Positions 52,090 to 64,000 are shown, numbered from the stretch's first letter. The stretch is 64,000 bases of DNA from Thermodesulfobacterium geofontis OPF15 (GCF_000215975.1 NC_015682.1:62001-126000), one strand, 5' to 3'. Notes: generated from the letters alone by a model not told the origin. A program made the numbers and translations.

Positions 52090-54841
52090 CTCTTATCTCT
52101 CCTTGTTCTAAATTTTTACCACAACATTTTTTATATTTTTTACCACTTCCACAAGGACATGGATCATTTCTTCCTATTTTTTGAACTCTTATAGGTTGAG
52201 AAGCCGCTTCTTCACCTTCTTTAAAAGGATCTTCTCTTTTATATTGAAGCTTCTTACTATCAATTTCCTCCTTTTCTAATTCTTCTATTATTTCTTCGGA
52301 AGACTCCCTTGTTTCTTTAATTTCTATTCTAAAAAGATAGGAAAGAGTTATCTCTTTTATTCTTTTCATTAAGTCTACAAACAAATAAAAAGCTTCTTTT
52401 TTATATTCTTGTAAAGGATTCTTTTGCCCATATCCTCTTAATCCTGTACTTTCTTTCAAATGATCAAGCATTAATAAATGTTCTTTCCATAAGGTATCTA
52501 TAGTAGTTAAAAGAAAATATTTTTCAAGACCTCTTAGAGTTTCAGAACCTATTATTTTTTCTTTTTCCTCATATCTTTTTAAAGCGGAATTTTTTAATTC
52601 TTTTACTAAATCTTCTTTTTTTGAAAAATTCACATCTATTTCTGGACTAAAAGCGAAGATTTCTTTAAATCTTTGTAAAAGTGTCTCTAAATTTTCCTTT
52701 TCAAAATGTTTATTTTCAATAAATGCCTCTTCTACAATTTCTTCACACTTTTCCTCTATCATAGAAATAATCCAGTCTTTTATAGAATCACTTTTTAATA
52801 TCTCTTTTCTTTGAGAATATATTGTTTCTCTTTGTTTGTTCATTACATCATCATATTCTAAAAGATATTTTCTTATTTCGAAATGATAGGCTTCCACTTT
52901 TTTTTGAGCTTGTTCTATAGCTTTTGATAACCAAGGATGTTCTAAAGGCTCCCCTTCTGGTAATCCAAGTTTTTCCATAAAGGTTTTAAGTTTTTCAGAT
53001 CCAAAAAGTCTCAAAAGATCATCCTCTAAAGATAAAAAGAAACGAGATGCTCCTGGATCACCCTGTCTCCCTGCTCTTCCTCTTAATTGATTATCTATCC
53101 TTCTTGATTCATGTCTCTCAGTTCCAATAATATATAAACCCCCAAGAGCCTTTACTTTTTCAGCATCTTTTTGGCATTCTAAATATTTTTCATAAAGAAC
53201 CTTCGCCCAGTAATCTTTATATTTAGTAGTAGGATCAAGTCCTTGTCTTGCCATAGCAAGTACTTCATTCCAAGCTCTTTCATCAATTTCAGACAAATCA
53301 TACCCCTCTGCTTCAAGCTGAGCTTTAGCAAGCCCCTCTGGATTACCTCCTAAAATAATGTCAACTCCTCTACCTGCCATATTAGTAGCTATGGTTACAG
53401 TATGAGATCTTCCAGCTTGTGCGATAATTTGGGCTTCTTTTTCGTGATGCTTTGCATTTAAAACTTGATGAGGAATTTTCCTCTTTTTTAGCATTTTTGA
53501 AAGGAGTTCATTTTTTTCAATACTTGTAGTTCCTACAAGTACAGGTCTTCCTTCTTTATAACATTTTTCTATTTCTTCAACCACCTTTTCAAATTTTTCT
53601 TTTTGGGTTCTGAAAACCACATCAGGATAGTCAATTCTTATCATGGGTTTATGAGTAGGAATAACTACTACATCAAGATTATAAATTTCTTTAAATTCAG
53701 CAGCCTCTGTTTCTGCAGTTCCTGTCATACCAGCAAGTTTTTCATACATTCTAAAATAATTCTGAATGGTTATCATAGCTAAGGTCTGATTTTCAGCCTC
53801 AATTCTTAATCTTTCTTTAGCTTCTATAGCTTGATGAAGACCGTCACTCCATCTTCTACCAGGCATTAACCTTCCAGTAAATTCATCTACAATTATTACT
53901 TTTCCATCCTTAACTACATAATCTACATCCCTTTTAAATAGATGATGTGCTCTTAAAGCTTGATTTATATGATGAATAAGTCTAACATATCTTGGATTAT
54001 ACAAATTTTTTATACCGAGAAGTCTTTCACATTCTGCAATTCCTTCTTCTGTTAAAAAAGCATTTTTAGTTTTTTCATCCACAGTAAAATGAATGTCTTT
54101 TTTAAGTTTTCTTACAATTTCATCTATGTAATAATAAAGATCTGTTGATTCTTCAGAAGGACCAGAAATAATCAGTGGAGTCCTTGCCTCATCTATTAAA
54201 ATAGAATCTACTTCATCTATGATGGCATAATAATGCCCTCTCTGAACCATATCTTCTAAGGAATATTTCATGTTGTCACGGAGATAGTCAAAACCAAATT
54301 CGCTATTTGTTCCATAAGTTATATCGCAGGCATAAGCTTTTTTCCTTTCTGAATCACTCATTTGATTTTGAAGATATCCAACAGTTAAGCCCAAAAATCT
54401 ATAAATAGGCCCCATCCATTCAGCATCTCTTTTAGCAAGGTAATCATTAACTGTGACTATGTGGACACCTTTACCTGTTAGGGCATTTAAATAAGCAGGA
54501 AGAGTTGCAACTAAAGTTTTCCCCTCTCCTGTTTTCATTTCAGCAATTTTACCTTCATGTAAGACAATTCCACCCATAATTTGAACATCAAAATGACGCA
54601 TTCCAAGAACTCTTCTTGCAGCCTCTCTTACTACAGCAAAGGCTTCTGGCAAAATATCATCAAGAGTAGCTCCTCTTTCCAATCTCTCCTTAAATTCTAC
54701 AGTTTTTCTTGAAAGTTCAGCATCAGAAAGTTTTTGCATTTCAGGTTCTAAAGAATTTATTTTTTCAACTATAGGTTTAAGCCTTTTTAATTCTCTTTCG
54801 TTTTTTGTTCCTACAATTTTTGCTAAAACTCGAGCAATCAT
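52070..54841 (-). CDS. secA: Preprotein translocase ATPase SecA
   Basis: SecA drives preproteins through SecYEG. The 923-residue protein has the DEAD-type motor with [30 protein letters not shown] (Walker A), the [19 protein letters not shown] Walker B block, the preprotein-binding domain, the second motor domain ([16 protein letters not shown]) and [15 protein letters not shown] zinc motif ([16 protein letters not shown]) lies near the end, followed by about 14 additional residues. A ribosome-binding site (AAGGTGAG) precedes ATG. The upstream 99 bases also carry the truD promoter on the other strand. Confidence 0.98.
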   Translation of the reverse strand: MIARVLAKIVGTKNERELKRLKPIVEKINSLEPEMQKLSDAELSRKTVEFKERLERGATLDDILPEAFAVVREAARRVLGMRHFDVQIMGGIVLHEGKIAEMKTGEGKTLVATLPAYLNALTGKGVHIVTVNDYLAKRDAEWMGPIYRFLGLTVGYLQNQMSDSERKKAYACDITYGTNSEFGFDYLRDNMKYSLEDMVQRGHYYAIIDEVDSILIDEARTPLIISGPSEESTDLYYYIDEIVRKLKKDIHFTVDEKTKNAFLTEEGIAECERLLGIKNLYNPRYVRLIHHINQALRAHHLFKRDVDYVVKDGKVIIVDEFTGRLMPGRRWSDGLHQAIEAKERLRIEAENQTLAMITIQNYFRMYEKLAGMTGTAETEAAEFKEIYNLDVVVIPTHKPMIRIDYPDVVFRTQKEKFEKVVEEIEKCYKEGRPVLVGTTSIEKNELLSKMLKKRKIPHQVLNAKHHEKEAQIIAQAGRSHTVTIATNMAGRGVDIILGGNPEGLAKAQLEAEGYDLSEIDERAWNEVLAMARQGLDPTTKYKDYWAKVLYEKYLECQKDAEKVKALGGLYIIGTERHESRRIDNQLRGRAGRQGDPGASRFFLSLEDDLLRLFGSEKLKTFMEKLGLPEGEPLEHPWLSKAIEQAQKKVEAYHFEIRKYLLEYDDVMNKQRETIYSQRKEILKSDSIKDWIISMIEEKCEEIVEEAFIENKHFEKENLETLLQRFKEIFAFSPEIDVNFSKKEDLVKELKNSALKRYEEKEKIIGSETLRGLEKYFLLTTIDTLWKEHLLMLDHLKESTGLRGYGQKNPLQEYKKEAFYLFVDLMKRIKEITLSYLFRIEIKETRESSEEIIEELEKEEIDSKKLQYKREDPFKEGEEAASQPIRVQKIGRNDPCPCGSGKKYKKCCGKNLEQGEIRDEMSKM

Positions 54842-54906
54842 AATAAAATTCTCACCTTTTTGGATTTTTAATAATTTAATACTTTTTCTTTATAAAACAA
54901 CCTACC

Positions 54907-54935
54907 TTGTTTTTTAGATTCCTTTCTTTTAAAAT
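54907..54935 (+). promoter_or_regulatory. Predicted promoter for truD, giving a leaderless mRNA
   Basis: TTGTTT (54907-54912), a 17-base spacer and TAAAAT (54930-54935) stand eight bases before the chosen ATG. A weak AAGG lies in between, but a start at about 54942 would leave it outside the transcript. Confidence 0.45.
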
Positions 54936-54943
54936 AAGGCTTG

Positions 54944-56113
54944 ATGAAAATAAAAGAAAAATTAGAAGATTTTGTTGTTTCAGAAATTGCAGACATTTAT
55001 CCTGAAGGAAAGGGAGAATATTCCCTTTATATGCTTAAAAAATTAAATATTTCAACTTGGGACGCACTGGGGAAGATTGCAAAAAAATTGAGAATTTCCA
55101 TGGATTCTATAAATTATGGAGGATTAAAAGATAAAAAGGCAATAGCTCATCAATTTATTACCATTAAAGGAGGACCTAAAAGAGATATAAAAGAAAAGGA
55201 ATTTGAGCTTATATATTTAGGAAAAACAACTAAACCTATGTCGAAGGATCTCCTTATAGGAAATAAATTTGAGATTATTGTAAGAGATTTTCAAATAGAA
55301 GAAAAAAAGTTTGATAGAGAAGTAGAGTTGGTAAGAAAATTTGGACTTTCAAATTATTTTAACGAACAAAGATTTGGTTCCATTAAAAGTTCTAAGGAAT
55401 TTGCTGCAAAAGAAATTATTTTAGGAAATTACGAAAGGGCTCTATATCTTATGATGGCTGAAGGAAGTGCTGTTGATATAGAAAAAACAAGAAAATTTAG
55501 AGATTGCTTAAAAAAACATTGGGGAAATTTTGAAAAATGTTTGGAATTTGCTAAAGTTAATTGGGAAAAAAATTTGCTAAATTTTTTAATAACTCATAAA
55601 CCTTCTAAAAGGACTTTTAAACGAGCTTTAAATCTAGTAGATAAAGAATATCTCTTTTTCTTAGGAAATGCCTACCAAAGTTATTTGTGGAATGAAGTAT
55701 TAAAAGAAGTCATTTTAAGGCTTGAAATACCATATTTTGAAATTTCTTATCTTTTAGGAAAACTATTTTTTTATAAAGAAGTACCAGCTGATAAATGGGA
55801 AATATTGAAAAATTTAAAATTACCTTTACCATCCCCTAAGCTAAAATTTAAAGAAAAGTTTGAAAACTTAAATTTAGAAGAAATTTATAATGAAATATGT
55901 AAAAGGGAAGGCTTAGACAATATTAAAAATTTGAGAAGCTTTATAAAAGGACTTATATTTAAAACCTATCCAAGACCAGCGGTTATTTTTCCAGAAAAAT
56001 TAGAATGGGAAAAACTTGATAACACAACTATAAAAATAAAATTTACTTTAGAAAAAGGAGCTTATGCAACTTTAGTTGTAAAGAGGCTTTGTTATGGTTA
56101 TCAGAATCCCTAA
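54944..56113 (+). CDS. truD: tRNA pseudouridine(13) synthase TruD
   Basis: TruD makes pseudouridine 13 in tRNA. The 389-residue protein has the catalytic Asp block YGGLKDKKAIAHQFITI, GLSNYFNEQRFGS, the inserted TRUD domain and the C-terminal LEKGAYATLVVKRL. TruD is known from Gammaproteobacteria, archaea and several other bacterial lineages, so it is not exceptional here. An in-frame TTG precedes the chosen ATG by one codon. The stop lies 20 bases into the waaF-like gene. Confidence 0.93.
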   Translation: MKIKEKLEDFVVSEIADIYPEGKGEYSLYMLKKLNISTWDALGKIAKKLRISMDSINYGGLKDKKAIAHQFITIKGGPKRDIKEKEFELIYLGKTTKPMSKDLLIGNKFEIIVRDFQIEEKKFDREVELVRKFGLSNYFNEQRFGSIKSSKEFAAKEIILGNYERALYLMMAEGSAVDIEKTRKFRDCLKKHWGNFEKCLEFAKVNWEKNLLNFLITHKPSKRTFKRALNLVDKEYLFFLGNAYQSYLWNEVLKEVILRLEIPYFEISYLLGKLFFYKEVPADKWEILKNLKLPLPSPKLKFKEKFENLNLEEIYNEICKREGLDNIKNLRSFIKGLIFKTYPRPAVIFPEKLEWEKLDNTTIKIKFTLEKGAYATLVVKRLCYGYQNP

Positions 56114-57050
56114 CTGGCTTGGTGATGCCTTAATGGCAACCCCTGTATATTATAATCTTTGCCAAAAAGAAAAAATTTATTTATTTGGACCTTCTCCTAT
56201 AGTAAATCTTTTCAAATTTTTTCCTAATACAGAAATTCTCTATTATGAAAAAGGTAATACCAAAAAAAATTTAGAAATTTTAAAACCTTTTAAAAAGGAG
56301 ATTGGACTTCTTCTTACTAACTCTTTTTCTTCAGCTTGGCTTTTTTTTAGAGCTGGTATTCAAGAAAGATGGGGATATGCAAAAGACTTTAGAAGTTTTC
56401 TTTTAACAAGGGCTATCAAACCTCCTCGTCAAAAAATCCACCAAAGAGATTATTATTTATATCTCTTAAAAGCCTTAGGACTTCCTTATGAATATAAAGA
56501 GTTACTCTTACCTCTTGATGAAAAAATAGTAGAGATGGCTAAAGCTTTTTTAAAAGAACTTAAAGATAAACCCTTTGTTATTATAGCACCAGGTGCTGCT
56601 TATGGACCAGCTAAAATGTGGCCTAAGGAATATTACAAAGAACTTGCTTCCAATCTTGTGAAAAAAGGTTTTACCGTAATTGTTGTAGGAAGTTTAAAAG
56701 AAAAAGAGGTAGGAGCTTTTATAAAAGATGGAAAAAAGGAAATATATAATTTTTGCGGAAAAACAAATTTGAATGAGGTTGCAGGAATTTTCTCCTTAGC
56801 TAAAGCTGTTATTTCTAACGATTCGGGGCTTATGCATCTTGCAGCAGCTCTAAAGGTACCTCAAATTGCTATTTTTGGTTCCACTGACCCAGAAAAAACA
56901 GGACCTTTAAATAAAAAAGCTATAGTTTTAAAGGCTAATCTTTCTTGTAGTCCCTGTTTTAAAAGAACTTGCAAATACGAACACTATAATTGTCTAAAAT
57001 CAATCTCTCCCAAGGAAGTTTTAGAAGCTTTAGAAAAATTAATTTCCTAA
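56094..57050 (+). CDS. waaF: Lipopolysaccharide heptosyltransferase (WaaF/GT9 type)
   Basis: This GT9 enzyme transfers heptose from ADP-heptose to the lipopolysaccharide core. The 318-residue protein starts with the family helix VIRIPNWLGDALMATPVYYNL, and has FVIIAPGAAYGPAKMWP and SNDSGLMHLAAALKVPQIAIFGSTDPEKTGP, the donor-binding blocks. A C-terminal cysteine region (CSPCFKRTCKYEHYNCL) is common in WaaF-like members. ADP-heptose would come through RfaE1, encoded 4 kb downstream. WaaF is likelier than WaaC or WaaQ, but acceptor specificity is inferred. Confidence 0.85.
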   Translation: MVIRIPNWLGDALMATPVYYNLCQKEKIYLFGPSPIVNLFKFFPNTEILYYEKGNTKKNLEILKPFKKEIGLLLTNSFSSAWLFFRAGIQERWGYAKDFRSFLLTRAIKPPRQKIHQRDYYLYLLKALGLPYEYKELLLPLDEKIVEMAKAFLKELKDKPFVIIAPGAAYGPAKMWPKEYYKELASNLVKKGFTVIVVGSLKEKEVGAFIKDGKKEIYNFCGKTNLNEVAGIFSLAKAVISNDSGLMHLAAALKVPQIAIFGSTDPEKTGPLNKKAIVLKANLSCSPCFKRTCKYEHYNCLKSISPKEVLEALEKLIS

Positions 57051-57053
57051 TTT

Positions 57054-57368
57054 TTATAAATTCATCACTTCATCAATAGCTTTCTCAATTAACTCTTTTG
57101 GAGGTATTCCACTATATCCATTTTTAGTTTTATAAATACGACATACCATAGTTGGGAAATCATTTCTTCTTTCTCTTTCAATATCTAAGCCATTAATCTG
57201 AATTGTGGGAGAACCTAAGAATCTATACTTAATTGCGTCTTCCTCTGATTTAACTTCTATAATTTCAATCTCCTCTTCAATCCCTTTTTCTTTAAGTACT
57301 TCTTTTAATAAATTTAAAGCTGGTTTTACATTAGGACAACCTTTAAAATATAAAAATCTTATTTTCAT
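57054..57368 (-). CDS. Thioredoxin-fold protein with single-cysteine motif
   Basis: A 104-residue thioredoxin-like protein. It starts MKIRFLYFKGCPNVKPALNLL, placing one cysteine (Cys11) followed by PNV where thioredoxins have CxxC, and then has the family block FLGSPTIQINGLDIE typical of small redox proteins near mercury-resistance or selenium-type clusters. Nothing here fixes its partner. It is the last gene of the recA-rfaE1-eno-tldE-trpD run and ends three bases from the convergent waaF-like gene. Confidence 0.7.
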   Translation of the reverse strand: MKIRFLYFKGCPNVKPALNLLKEVLKEKGIEEEIEIIEVKSEEDAIKYRFLGSPTIQINGLDIERERRNDFPTMVCRIYKTKNGYSGIPPKELIEKAIDEVMNL

Positions 57369-57393
57369 AACCCACTCTTAATATTTTCTACCT

Positions 57394-58431
57394 TTAATTT
57401 TTAAATTTTTTATAATATTTCAGAATTTCTTGCCATTTTTCCCAGGCTTGACCTGATTGGATAAGCTCTCTGGCTTTTTTTATTCCTCCTTTAAAATCTA
57501 TAGCTTTCTCACAGAGATAAATAGCTCCTCCAAGATTTAAAAGAAACATATCCATAATAGGACCTTCAAGTTTCCCTTTTAGTAAATTTTCTAAAATTTC
57601 CTTACTTTGAGAAGGATCTTTAATTGTTAATTCCTCTGGAATTGTACATCTTTCAAAACCAAAGTTTTCCGGATCTACATAATAGGTAGTAATTTTCCCA
57701 TCTCTTAATTCTGAGATCTTTGTAGAGCCAGTAATAGTTATTTCATCATATCCTTCTTCACCAAAAACAACCAAAGCTCTTTTAACTCCTATACTATCAA
57801 GCACATAGGCTATTTTTTCTGTAAGCAAAAAATCATATACTCCTAATAATTGATAATTAGCCAAGGCTGGATTTAAAAGGGGTCCAAGAGTATTAAAAAT
57901 AGTTCTACCGAGTTTTTTTCTTATTCCTGCAACCCTTTTAAAGGCTGGATGATAAAGAGGAGCAAAGAGAAAAGAAAATCCAATTTCTTCAAGAGCTAAA
58001 GCTCCTGCTTCAGGAGTTAAATCTAAAGGAATACCACAAGCTTCTAACAAATCTGCACTTCCACATTTACTTGAAACAGATCTATTTCCATGTTTAGCAA
58101 CATAAATTCCCTCTAAAGCTGAAAGAGCTATAGCAACAGCTGTTGAAAAATTAAAAGTATGTTTGTTATCTCCTCCTGTTCCGCAGGTATCAACAATTAT
58201 TGCAGATTCAGGTAAATTATGAGGTACTTTTATCATAATTTCTCTATAAGCCATTACTGCACCGGTTATTTCTTGCCAGGTTTCTCCCTTTTTTCTTAAA
58301 AGATCAAGAAATAACTCTACTTCTTCATCTTCGAAATTATTAGTAGCTATTTTTTTAAAAACTTCATAGGCTTCCTCCTTCTTTAAATTTTCTCTTTCTT
58401 TAAGTTTTGCGATAGCTTCTTTAATTTCCAT
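57394..58431 (-). CDS. trpD: Anthranilate phosphoribosyltransferase TrpD
   Basis: TrpD joins anthranilate and PRPP in tryptophan synthesis. The 345-residue protein shows DTCGTGGDNKHTFNFSTA, KHGNRSVSSKCGSADLLEACG and FNTLGPLLNPA, the PRPP and anthranilate binding blocks. No other trp gene lies within the window, so the pathway is split in this organism. It follows the tldE-like gene by five bases in a minus-strand run that begins with recA. Confidence 0.96.
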   Translation of the reverse strand: MEIKEAIAKLKERENLKKEEAYEVFKKIATNNFEDEEVELFLDLLRKKGETWQEITGAVMAYREIMIKVPHNLPESAIIVDTCGTGGDNKHTFNFSTAVAIALSALEGIYVAKHGNRSVSSKCGSADLLEACGIPLDLTPEAGALALEEIGFSFLFAPLYHPAFKRVAGIRKKLGRTIFNTLGPLLNPALANYQLLGVYDFLLTEKIAYVLDSIGVKRALVVFGEEGYDEITITGSTKISELRDGKITTYYVDPENFGFERCTIPEELTIKDPSQSKEILENLLKGKLEGPIMDMFLLNLGGAIYLCEKAIDFKGGIKKARELIQSGQAWEKWQEILKYYKKFKN

Positions 58432-58436
58432 TTAAA

Positions 58437-59750
58437 CTAACCTCCTAAATCCATTTTTTCTACAAGCAAACTTGGAGAACCTATAGACCCATAAAAAGTG
58501 AGATCTGAACCAAGTTCTAAAACATTTTTAAATAATTCAAAAATATTCCCAGAAAGAGCCATTTCACAAAAATAATCTATAGGTTCTCCTTCTTTATAAT
58601 AAATTCCTGAAACTCCAAAAGAAAAATCTCCAGAAATAGGATTAGCAGTATGACCCCCCAACAATTCTAAAACTTCAAAAACCTCTTTTTCTGCTTTAAT
58701 AAGATCTTCTTTAGAAACTTCTCCATTCTTAAGGTAAAGATTAGTAGAAGAAATTTTAGGAAAAGATGAAAAATCGAGTCTTCTTGAATTTCCAGCTTTA
58801 AATTCTTTAAGTCCTCTTTTTTCTGCTTCTCTTTTCCAATAAGTATCAAATAAAAAGGTTTTTACTATGCCTTTTTCTATAAGTATTTTTTTATTTTGTG
58901 CTACCCCCTCATCATCAAAGGGTCTACTCTCAGGTAAAGAAGGATTAATTCCATCATCAAATAAAGTAATTTTTTCATTAAAAACATTTTTCTCCAGTTT
59001 ATCTTTCAAAAAGGATCTCCCTTTTAATACTTCGTCTCCCAAGAAAGAAAATTCTAAGAGCTCTAAAAGATTAACTACTAAAAATGGAGGAAAAAGAATA
59101 GGAATTTTTAAATTTTTTCCTTTCTTGGTTTTAGAAAGAGCTATAGCCTTTTGGCAGGCAAGCTCAATCCTTTCTAAAAGAGTTTGGTAATTAAATTCAA
59201 CCCCTTCATACCATTCATAAGCTTCGGCTTCTTTATTATTTTTAGCAACTACCGAGATAATAAAACTATAAAAGGGACTTTCCCAAAACAATTCAAGTTC
59301 ATTTCTAATTAAAATATATTTAATTTTCCCAAAAGAAAGTTTAATTTTTTCAACTCTTGTTATTGAAGAATCAAAACCAAAGGCTTTTTCTTCTAATTCA
59401 GTAAGTTTTTCTTTAACTTCATTTACAGAGATATTGAGGTCTTTTGAAAAATAAATTTCTGGATATTTTTTTTCTTTTTCCGGAAAAATAGAAGGCACAC
59501 CGTATTTTGAAAGAGCTTTAGCTTTTAAAACCGCTTCTTCTAAGTCTAAAAAGTTAAAGGACGTACTATAAGAGAGACCAGCTTTTCCATCTTCATTTAA
59601 ATATCTTATGGAAATATTTTGATCTTTATATTTTTCTTCTAAAAAATCTTTTCTATCCCTTTTTTCTAATTCAAAACCCTCTTCAATTTCTATCCAAAAT
59701 TCAACAGGTTCTTTTTGAGATATTTTTTTAATTTCTTTTAAAAATTCCAT
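58437..59750 (-). CDS. tldE: TldE/PmbA-type metalloprotease-like subunit
   Basis: TldD and TldE together form a heterodimeric peptidase acting on unfolded peptides and on peptide natural products. The 437-residue protein fits the TldE/PmbA half: LNEDGKAGLSYSTSF near the N-terminus, a FDDEGVAQNKKILIEKGIVKTFLFDTYWKREAEKRG block and C-terminal GDFSFGVSGIYYKEGE. It lacks an HExxxH metal motif, as expected for TldE. No tldD is adjacent. The gene follows eno by five bases. Confidence 0.85.
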   Translation of the reverse strand: MEFLKEIKKISQKEPVEFWIEIEEGFELEKRDRKDFLEEKYKDQNISIRYLNEDGKAGLSYSTSFNFLDLEEAVLKAKALSKYGVPSIFPEKEKKYPEIYFSKDLNISVNEVKEKLTELEEKAFGFDSSITRVEKIKLSFGKIKYILIRNELELFWESPFYSFIISVVAKNNKEAEAYEWYEGVEFNYQTLLERIELACQKAIALSKTKKGKNLKIPILFPPFLVVNLLELLEFSFLGDEVLKGRSFLKDKLEKNVFNEKITLFDDGINPSLPESRPFDDEGVAQNKKILIEKGIVKTFLFDTYWKREAEKRGLKEFKAGNSRRLDFSSFPKISSTNLYLKNGEVSKEDLIKAEKEVFEVLELLGGHTANPISGDFSFGVSGIYYKEGEPIDYFCEMALSGNIFELFKNVLELGSDLTFYGSIGSPSLLVEKMDLGG

Positions 59751-59755
59751 AAATA

Positions 59756-62037
<2,282 letters not shown>

Positions 62038-62039
62038 TT

Positions 62040-63113
62040 TTATTTTGCTTCTTTAAGAATCTTTTCTTGAAAAGGCATATTTTCTAATAATGGTAATCCT
62101 GCTAATTCTCTTATTCTTCTTTCTATTTCTTGAGCTAAATCTTTCCTCTCTTTAAGAAGTTTTCTCACACTTTCTCTTCCTTGTCCTAACCTTTCTTCTT
62201 TTCCATCAAATTTATAAGTATACCAAGCCCCACTTCTTTCAATAATCCCCATAGCTAATCCAAGATCAATTAATTCTGCTTCTTTAGAAATTCCTTCTCC
62301 AAAGTAAATATCAAATTCAACTTCTTTAAAAGGTGGAGCAAGTTTATTCTTAACAATTTTTACTTTTACTCTATGACCTAAGGTTTCTGATCCTTCTTTT
62401 ATAGTAGAAATTTTCTTTATTTCTAATCTTAAGGAAGCAAAAAATTTAAGTGCCATGCCTCCAGGTGTAGTCTCAGGAGGTCCCCCAAAGGTATTTATTC
62501 CTATTTTCATACGAGTTTGATTTATAAAAACTACAGCAGTATTACTTTTAGAAATAGCAGATGTCAACTTTCTCATAGCTTTTGACATAAGACGAGCCTG
62601 AGATCCTACTTGTTGATCTTCCATTTCCCCTTCTAATTCTGCTTTTGGAACAAGAGCAGCTACAGAATCTACGACTACAATATCAACTGCTCCACTTCTT
62701 ATTAAGATTTCTGCAATATCTAAAGCTTCTTCTCCTGTAGTTGGTTGAGAGATAAGTAAATCTTCAACCTTTACACCCAATTTTTTAGCATAATTCACAT
62801 CGAGAGCATGTTCTGCATCGATAAAAGCTGCAACTCCTCCCAATTTTTGAGCGGAAGCTACCATATGAAGAGCTAAGGTAGTTTTTCCAGAAGCCTCTGC
62901 TCCGTAAATTTCAGTAATCCTACCTCTTGGTATTCCACCAATTCCTGTTGCAATATCAAGACTTAATGAACCTGTTGGAATGGTGCTTACTTCAATCTTT
63001 TTTTCACTCTCCCCTAAACGCATTATTGAACCTTTCCCAAATTGCTTTTCAATCTGGGAAATAGCTGCTTCTATAGCTTTTTTCTTATCAAACTCTTTTT
63101 CTACCATTTTCAT
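62040..63113 (-). CDS. recA: Recombinase RecA
   Basis: RecA forms filaments on single-stranded DNA for homologous recombination and SOS control. The 357-residue protein has the [10 protein letters not shown] start block, Walker [10 protein letters not shown], the EHALD and [25 protein letters not shown]1 segment, and the [22 protein letters not shown]2 segment. The first ATG follows AGGAGGGG at eight bases; a second ATG two codons on is less well spaced. The protein starts a six-gene minus-strand run. No obvious LexA box is seen. Confidence 0.98.
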   Translation of the reverse strand: MKMVEKEFDKKKAIEAAISQIEKQFGKGSIMRLGESEKKIEVSTIPTGSLSLDIATGIGGIPRGRITEIYGAEASGKTTLALHMVASAQKLGGVAAFIDAEHALDVNYAKKLGVKVEDLLISQPTTGEEALDIAEILIRSGAVDIVVVDSVAALVPKAELEGEMEDQQVGSQARLMSKAMRKLTSAISKSNTAVVFINQTRMKIGINTFGGPPETTPGGMALKFFASLRLEIKKISTIKEGSETLGHRVKVKIVKNKLAPPFKEVEFDIYFGEGISKEAELIDLGLAMGIIERSGAWYTYKFDGKEERLGQGRESVRKLLKERKDLAQEIERRIRELAGLPLLENMPFQEKILKEAK

Positions 63114-63152
63114 AAATTTCCCCTCCTAAAAATTTAAGTTATTTTAAATCAT

Positions 63153-63181
63153 ACCATAAAAATTCTTCATTAAAAAGTCAA
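63153..63181 (-). promoter_or_regulatory. Predicted promoter for the recA operon
   Basis: Minus-strand TTGACT (63181-63176) is followed after 17 bases by TATGGT (63158-63153), about 40 bases before recA. A better-looking TATGAT follows but at 22 bases, too far for a standard spacer. The -35 box lies in a 19-base sequence shared with the nuo upstream region. Confidence 0.45.
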
Positions 63182-63183
63182 GT

Positions 63184-63212
63184 TTGGTTTTATTAAATGT
63201 AAATAGTAAAAT
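63184..63212 (+). promoter_or_regulatory. Predicted promoter for rlmE, giving a leaderless mRNA
   Basis: TTGGTT (63184-63189), a 17-base spacer and TAAAAT (63207-63212) end eight bases before the rlmE ATG, with no Shine-Dalgarno sequence between. It lies back to back with the recA promoter. Confidence 0.45.
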
Positions 63213-63220
63213 AAAAAATT

Positions 63221-63829
63221 ATGGAAAAAAATCCTTGGTTTGATAAATGGGCTAAAAAGGCTAAAGAAAAGGGATATCCTGCTCGCTCTGTATTTAAACT
63301 TATGGAAATACAAGAAAAATACAAAATCATTCAAAAGGGAGATATAGTTTTAGATTTAGGAGCATCTCCTGGATCATGGTCTAAATATGCTTTAAGTATT
63401 GTGGGAGAAAAAGGAAAAGTGATTGGGATTGATATCTTACCTATAAAAATAAGCCATCCTAATTTTTATTTTCTTCAAAAAGATGTTTTTGAATTAGAAG
63501 AAAATGATTTTAAAAACTTGGGAATAGAAAAGGTTGATGTCCTCTTAAGCGATATGGCACCAAAAACAACAGGAGATAAATTCGGAGATCATGTGAGATC
63601 TGTGAGACTTGCTGAAAAAGCTTTAGAAATAGCAAAAAATTATTTAAAAGAAGGTGGTTCTTTTGTAGTAAAGGTTTTTGAAGGAGAAAAAATACCTATT
63701 TTAAAAAGGCAAATTGAAAAATACTTCAAAAGTGTTAAATTTTTTAAACCTAAAAGCTCAAGAAAAGAAAGTAAAGAAATTTTTATTATAGCTCAAGGAT
63801 TTAAAAAATACCTTTTAAAAAGGGGATAG
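63221..63829 (+). CDS. rlmE: 23S rRNA 2'-O-ribose U2552 methyltransferase RlmE (FtsJ)
   Basis: RlmE (RrmJ) methylates U2552 in the A-loop of 23S rRNA, a late step of 50S assembly. The 202-residue protein has a Lys-rich N-terminal arm (WFDKWAKKAKEKGYPARSVFKLMEI), the SAM motif VLDLGASPGSWSKYA, the catalytic Asp in LLSDMAPKTTGD and the Lys/Glu of the tetrad (GGSFVVKVFEGE). It lies divergent from recA and one base before the partial sbcD start, probably in the same transcript. Confidence 0.95.
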   Translation: MEKNPWFDKWAKKAKEKGYPARSVFKLMEIQEKYKIIQKGDIVLDLGASPGSWSKYALSIVGEKGKVIGIDILPIKISHPNFYFLQKDVFELEENDFKNLGIEKVDVLLSDMAPKTTGDKFGDHVRSVRLAEKALEIAKNYLKEGGSFVVKVFEGEKIPILKRQIEKYFKSVKFFKPKSSRKESKEIFIIAQGFKKYLLKRG

Positions 63830-63830
63830 A

Positions 63831-64000
63831 TTGAAAATTCTTCATTCCTCAGATTGGCATTTAGGGAAAAGTTTATTTGGAAAAAAATTAATAGATGAAC
63901 AGGCACTCTTTTTTGAAAAAACTTTTTTCCCTTTGGTAAAGGATGTAAAACCTGATATTTTGATAATTACAGGAGATATAATCGATAAACCAAATCCTGA
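63831..64000 (+). CDS. sbcD: SbcD/Mre11-type nuclease subunit (3' truncated by window)
   Basis: The first 56 codons match the SbcD/Mre11 calcineurin-like phosphoesterase start: KILHSSDWHLGKSLFG, with metal-ligand Asp and His in SDWHLG, then DILIITGDIID with the second metal Asp. A TTG start, one base after the rlmE stop, is preceded by GGGG at good distance; there is no in-frame ATG near. The gene runs beyond the window. Its ATPase partner sbcC is about 18 kb away. Confidence 0.88.
   Translation, partial: MKILHSSDWHLGKSLFGKKLIDEQALFFEKTFFPLVKDVKPDILIITGDIIDKPNP

Overview
The window is a gene-dense, AT-rich bacterial chromosome segment. Its gene content fits a thermophilic, Gram-negative, flagellated, menaquinone-using anaerobe of the Thermodesulfobacteriota; a Thermodesulfobacterium-like genus is my inference from base composition and gene content, not a database result. 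Supporting signs are an outer membrane (BamD, ADP-heptose kinase RfaE1, a heptosyltransferase), futalosine-pathway menaquinone genes (mqnB, mqnD), a compact 11-subunit complex I without nuoEFG, PEP synthase with lower-glycolysis genes, and TruD. No tRNA, rRNA, CRISPR array, insertion sequence, phage gene or integrase was seen, and no gap between genes reaches 300 bases.

Layout. At 1-1.8 kb lies the end of a flagellar export/motility operon (fliI partial, fliJ, motE-like), convergent with purQ-tatC. A large exported protein with decayed M1-peptidase-like and ChaN-like regions follows, then HU and a perM-like/mutM pair. From 8.4 to 16.2 kb runs a plus-strand housekeeping operon: fmdB-like, DUF1844, ispE, prs, rplY, pth, psiE-like, guaA, a CTP-dependent lipid-kinase-like gene and an ACT-ACT-metallo-beta-lactamase protein. 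The yceD-rpmF-plsX-fabH operon occupies 16.2-19.0 kb. On the minus strand, fliK-flgD-flgE-flgE (19.0-24.4 kb) has a sigma-54-type promoter. The complex I operon (24.5-34.9 kb) is headed by a four-cluster ferredoxin-like gene and ends at a hairpin terminator.

From 42.2 kb leftwards a second minus-strand operon runs ppsA - exported protein - ftsB-like - ribH - pgk - tpiA - CoA-binding protein - scpA-like, joining gluconeogenesis to division and chromosome genes. Divergent from it is smpB-sbcC-mobA-(REC/HD-GYP). A plus-strand group at 48-52 kb carries an unknown small gene, mqnB, mqnD, a TolQ-type gene without a TolR partner, trxA and bamD. secA with a small zinc-ribbon gene faces truD-waaF-like. 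recA-rfaE1-eno-tldE-trpD and a thioredoxin-fold gene form the last minus-strand group, divergent from rlmE and a partial sbcD at the window edge.

The strongest non-standard observations are: four divergently transcribed first genes (fmdB-like, smpB, truD, rlmE) whose -10 boxes sit only 6-8 bases before the start codon, suggesting leaderless mRNAs; a 19-base sequence shared by the recA and nuo upstream regions; the double pseudo-enzyme-like exported protein; the ACT-ACT-MBL fusion with an HxDxDH metal motif; tandem divergent flgE genes; and sbcC and sbcD lying about 18 kb apart.
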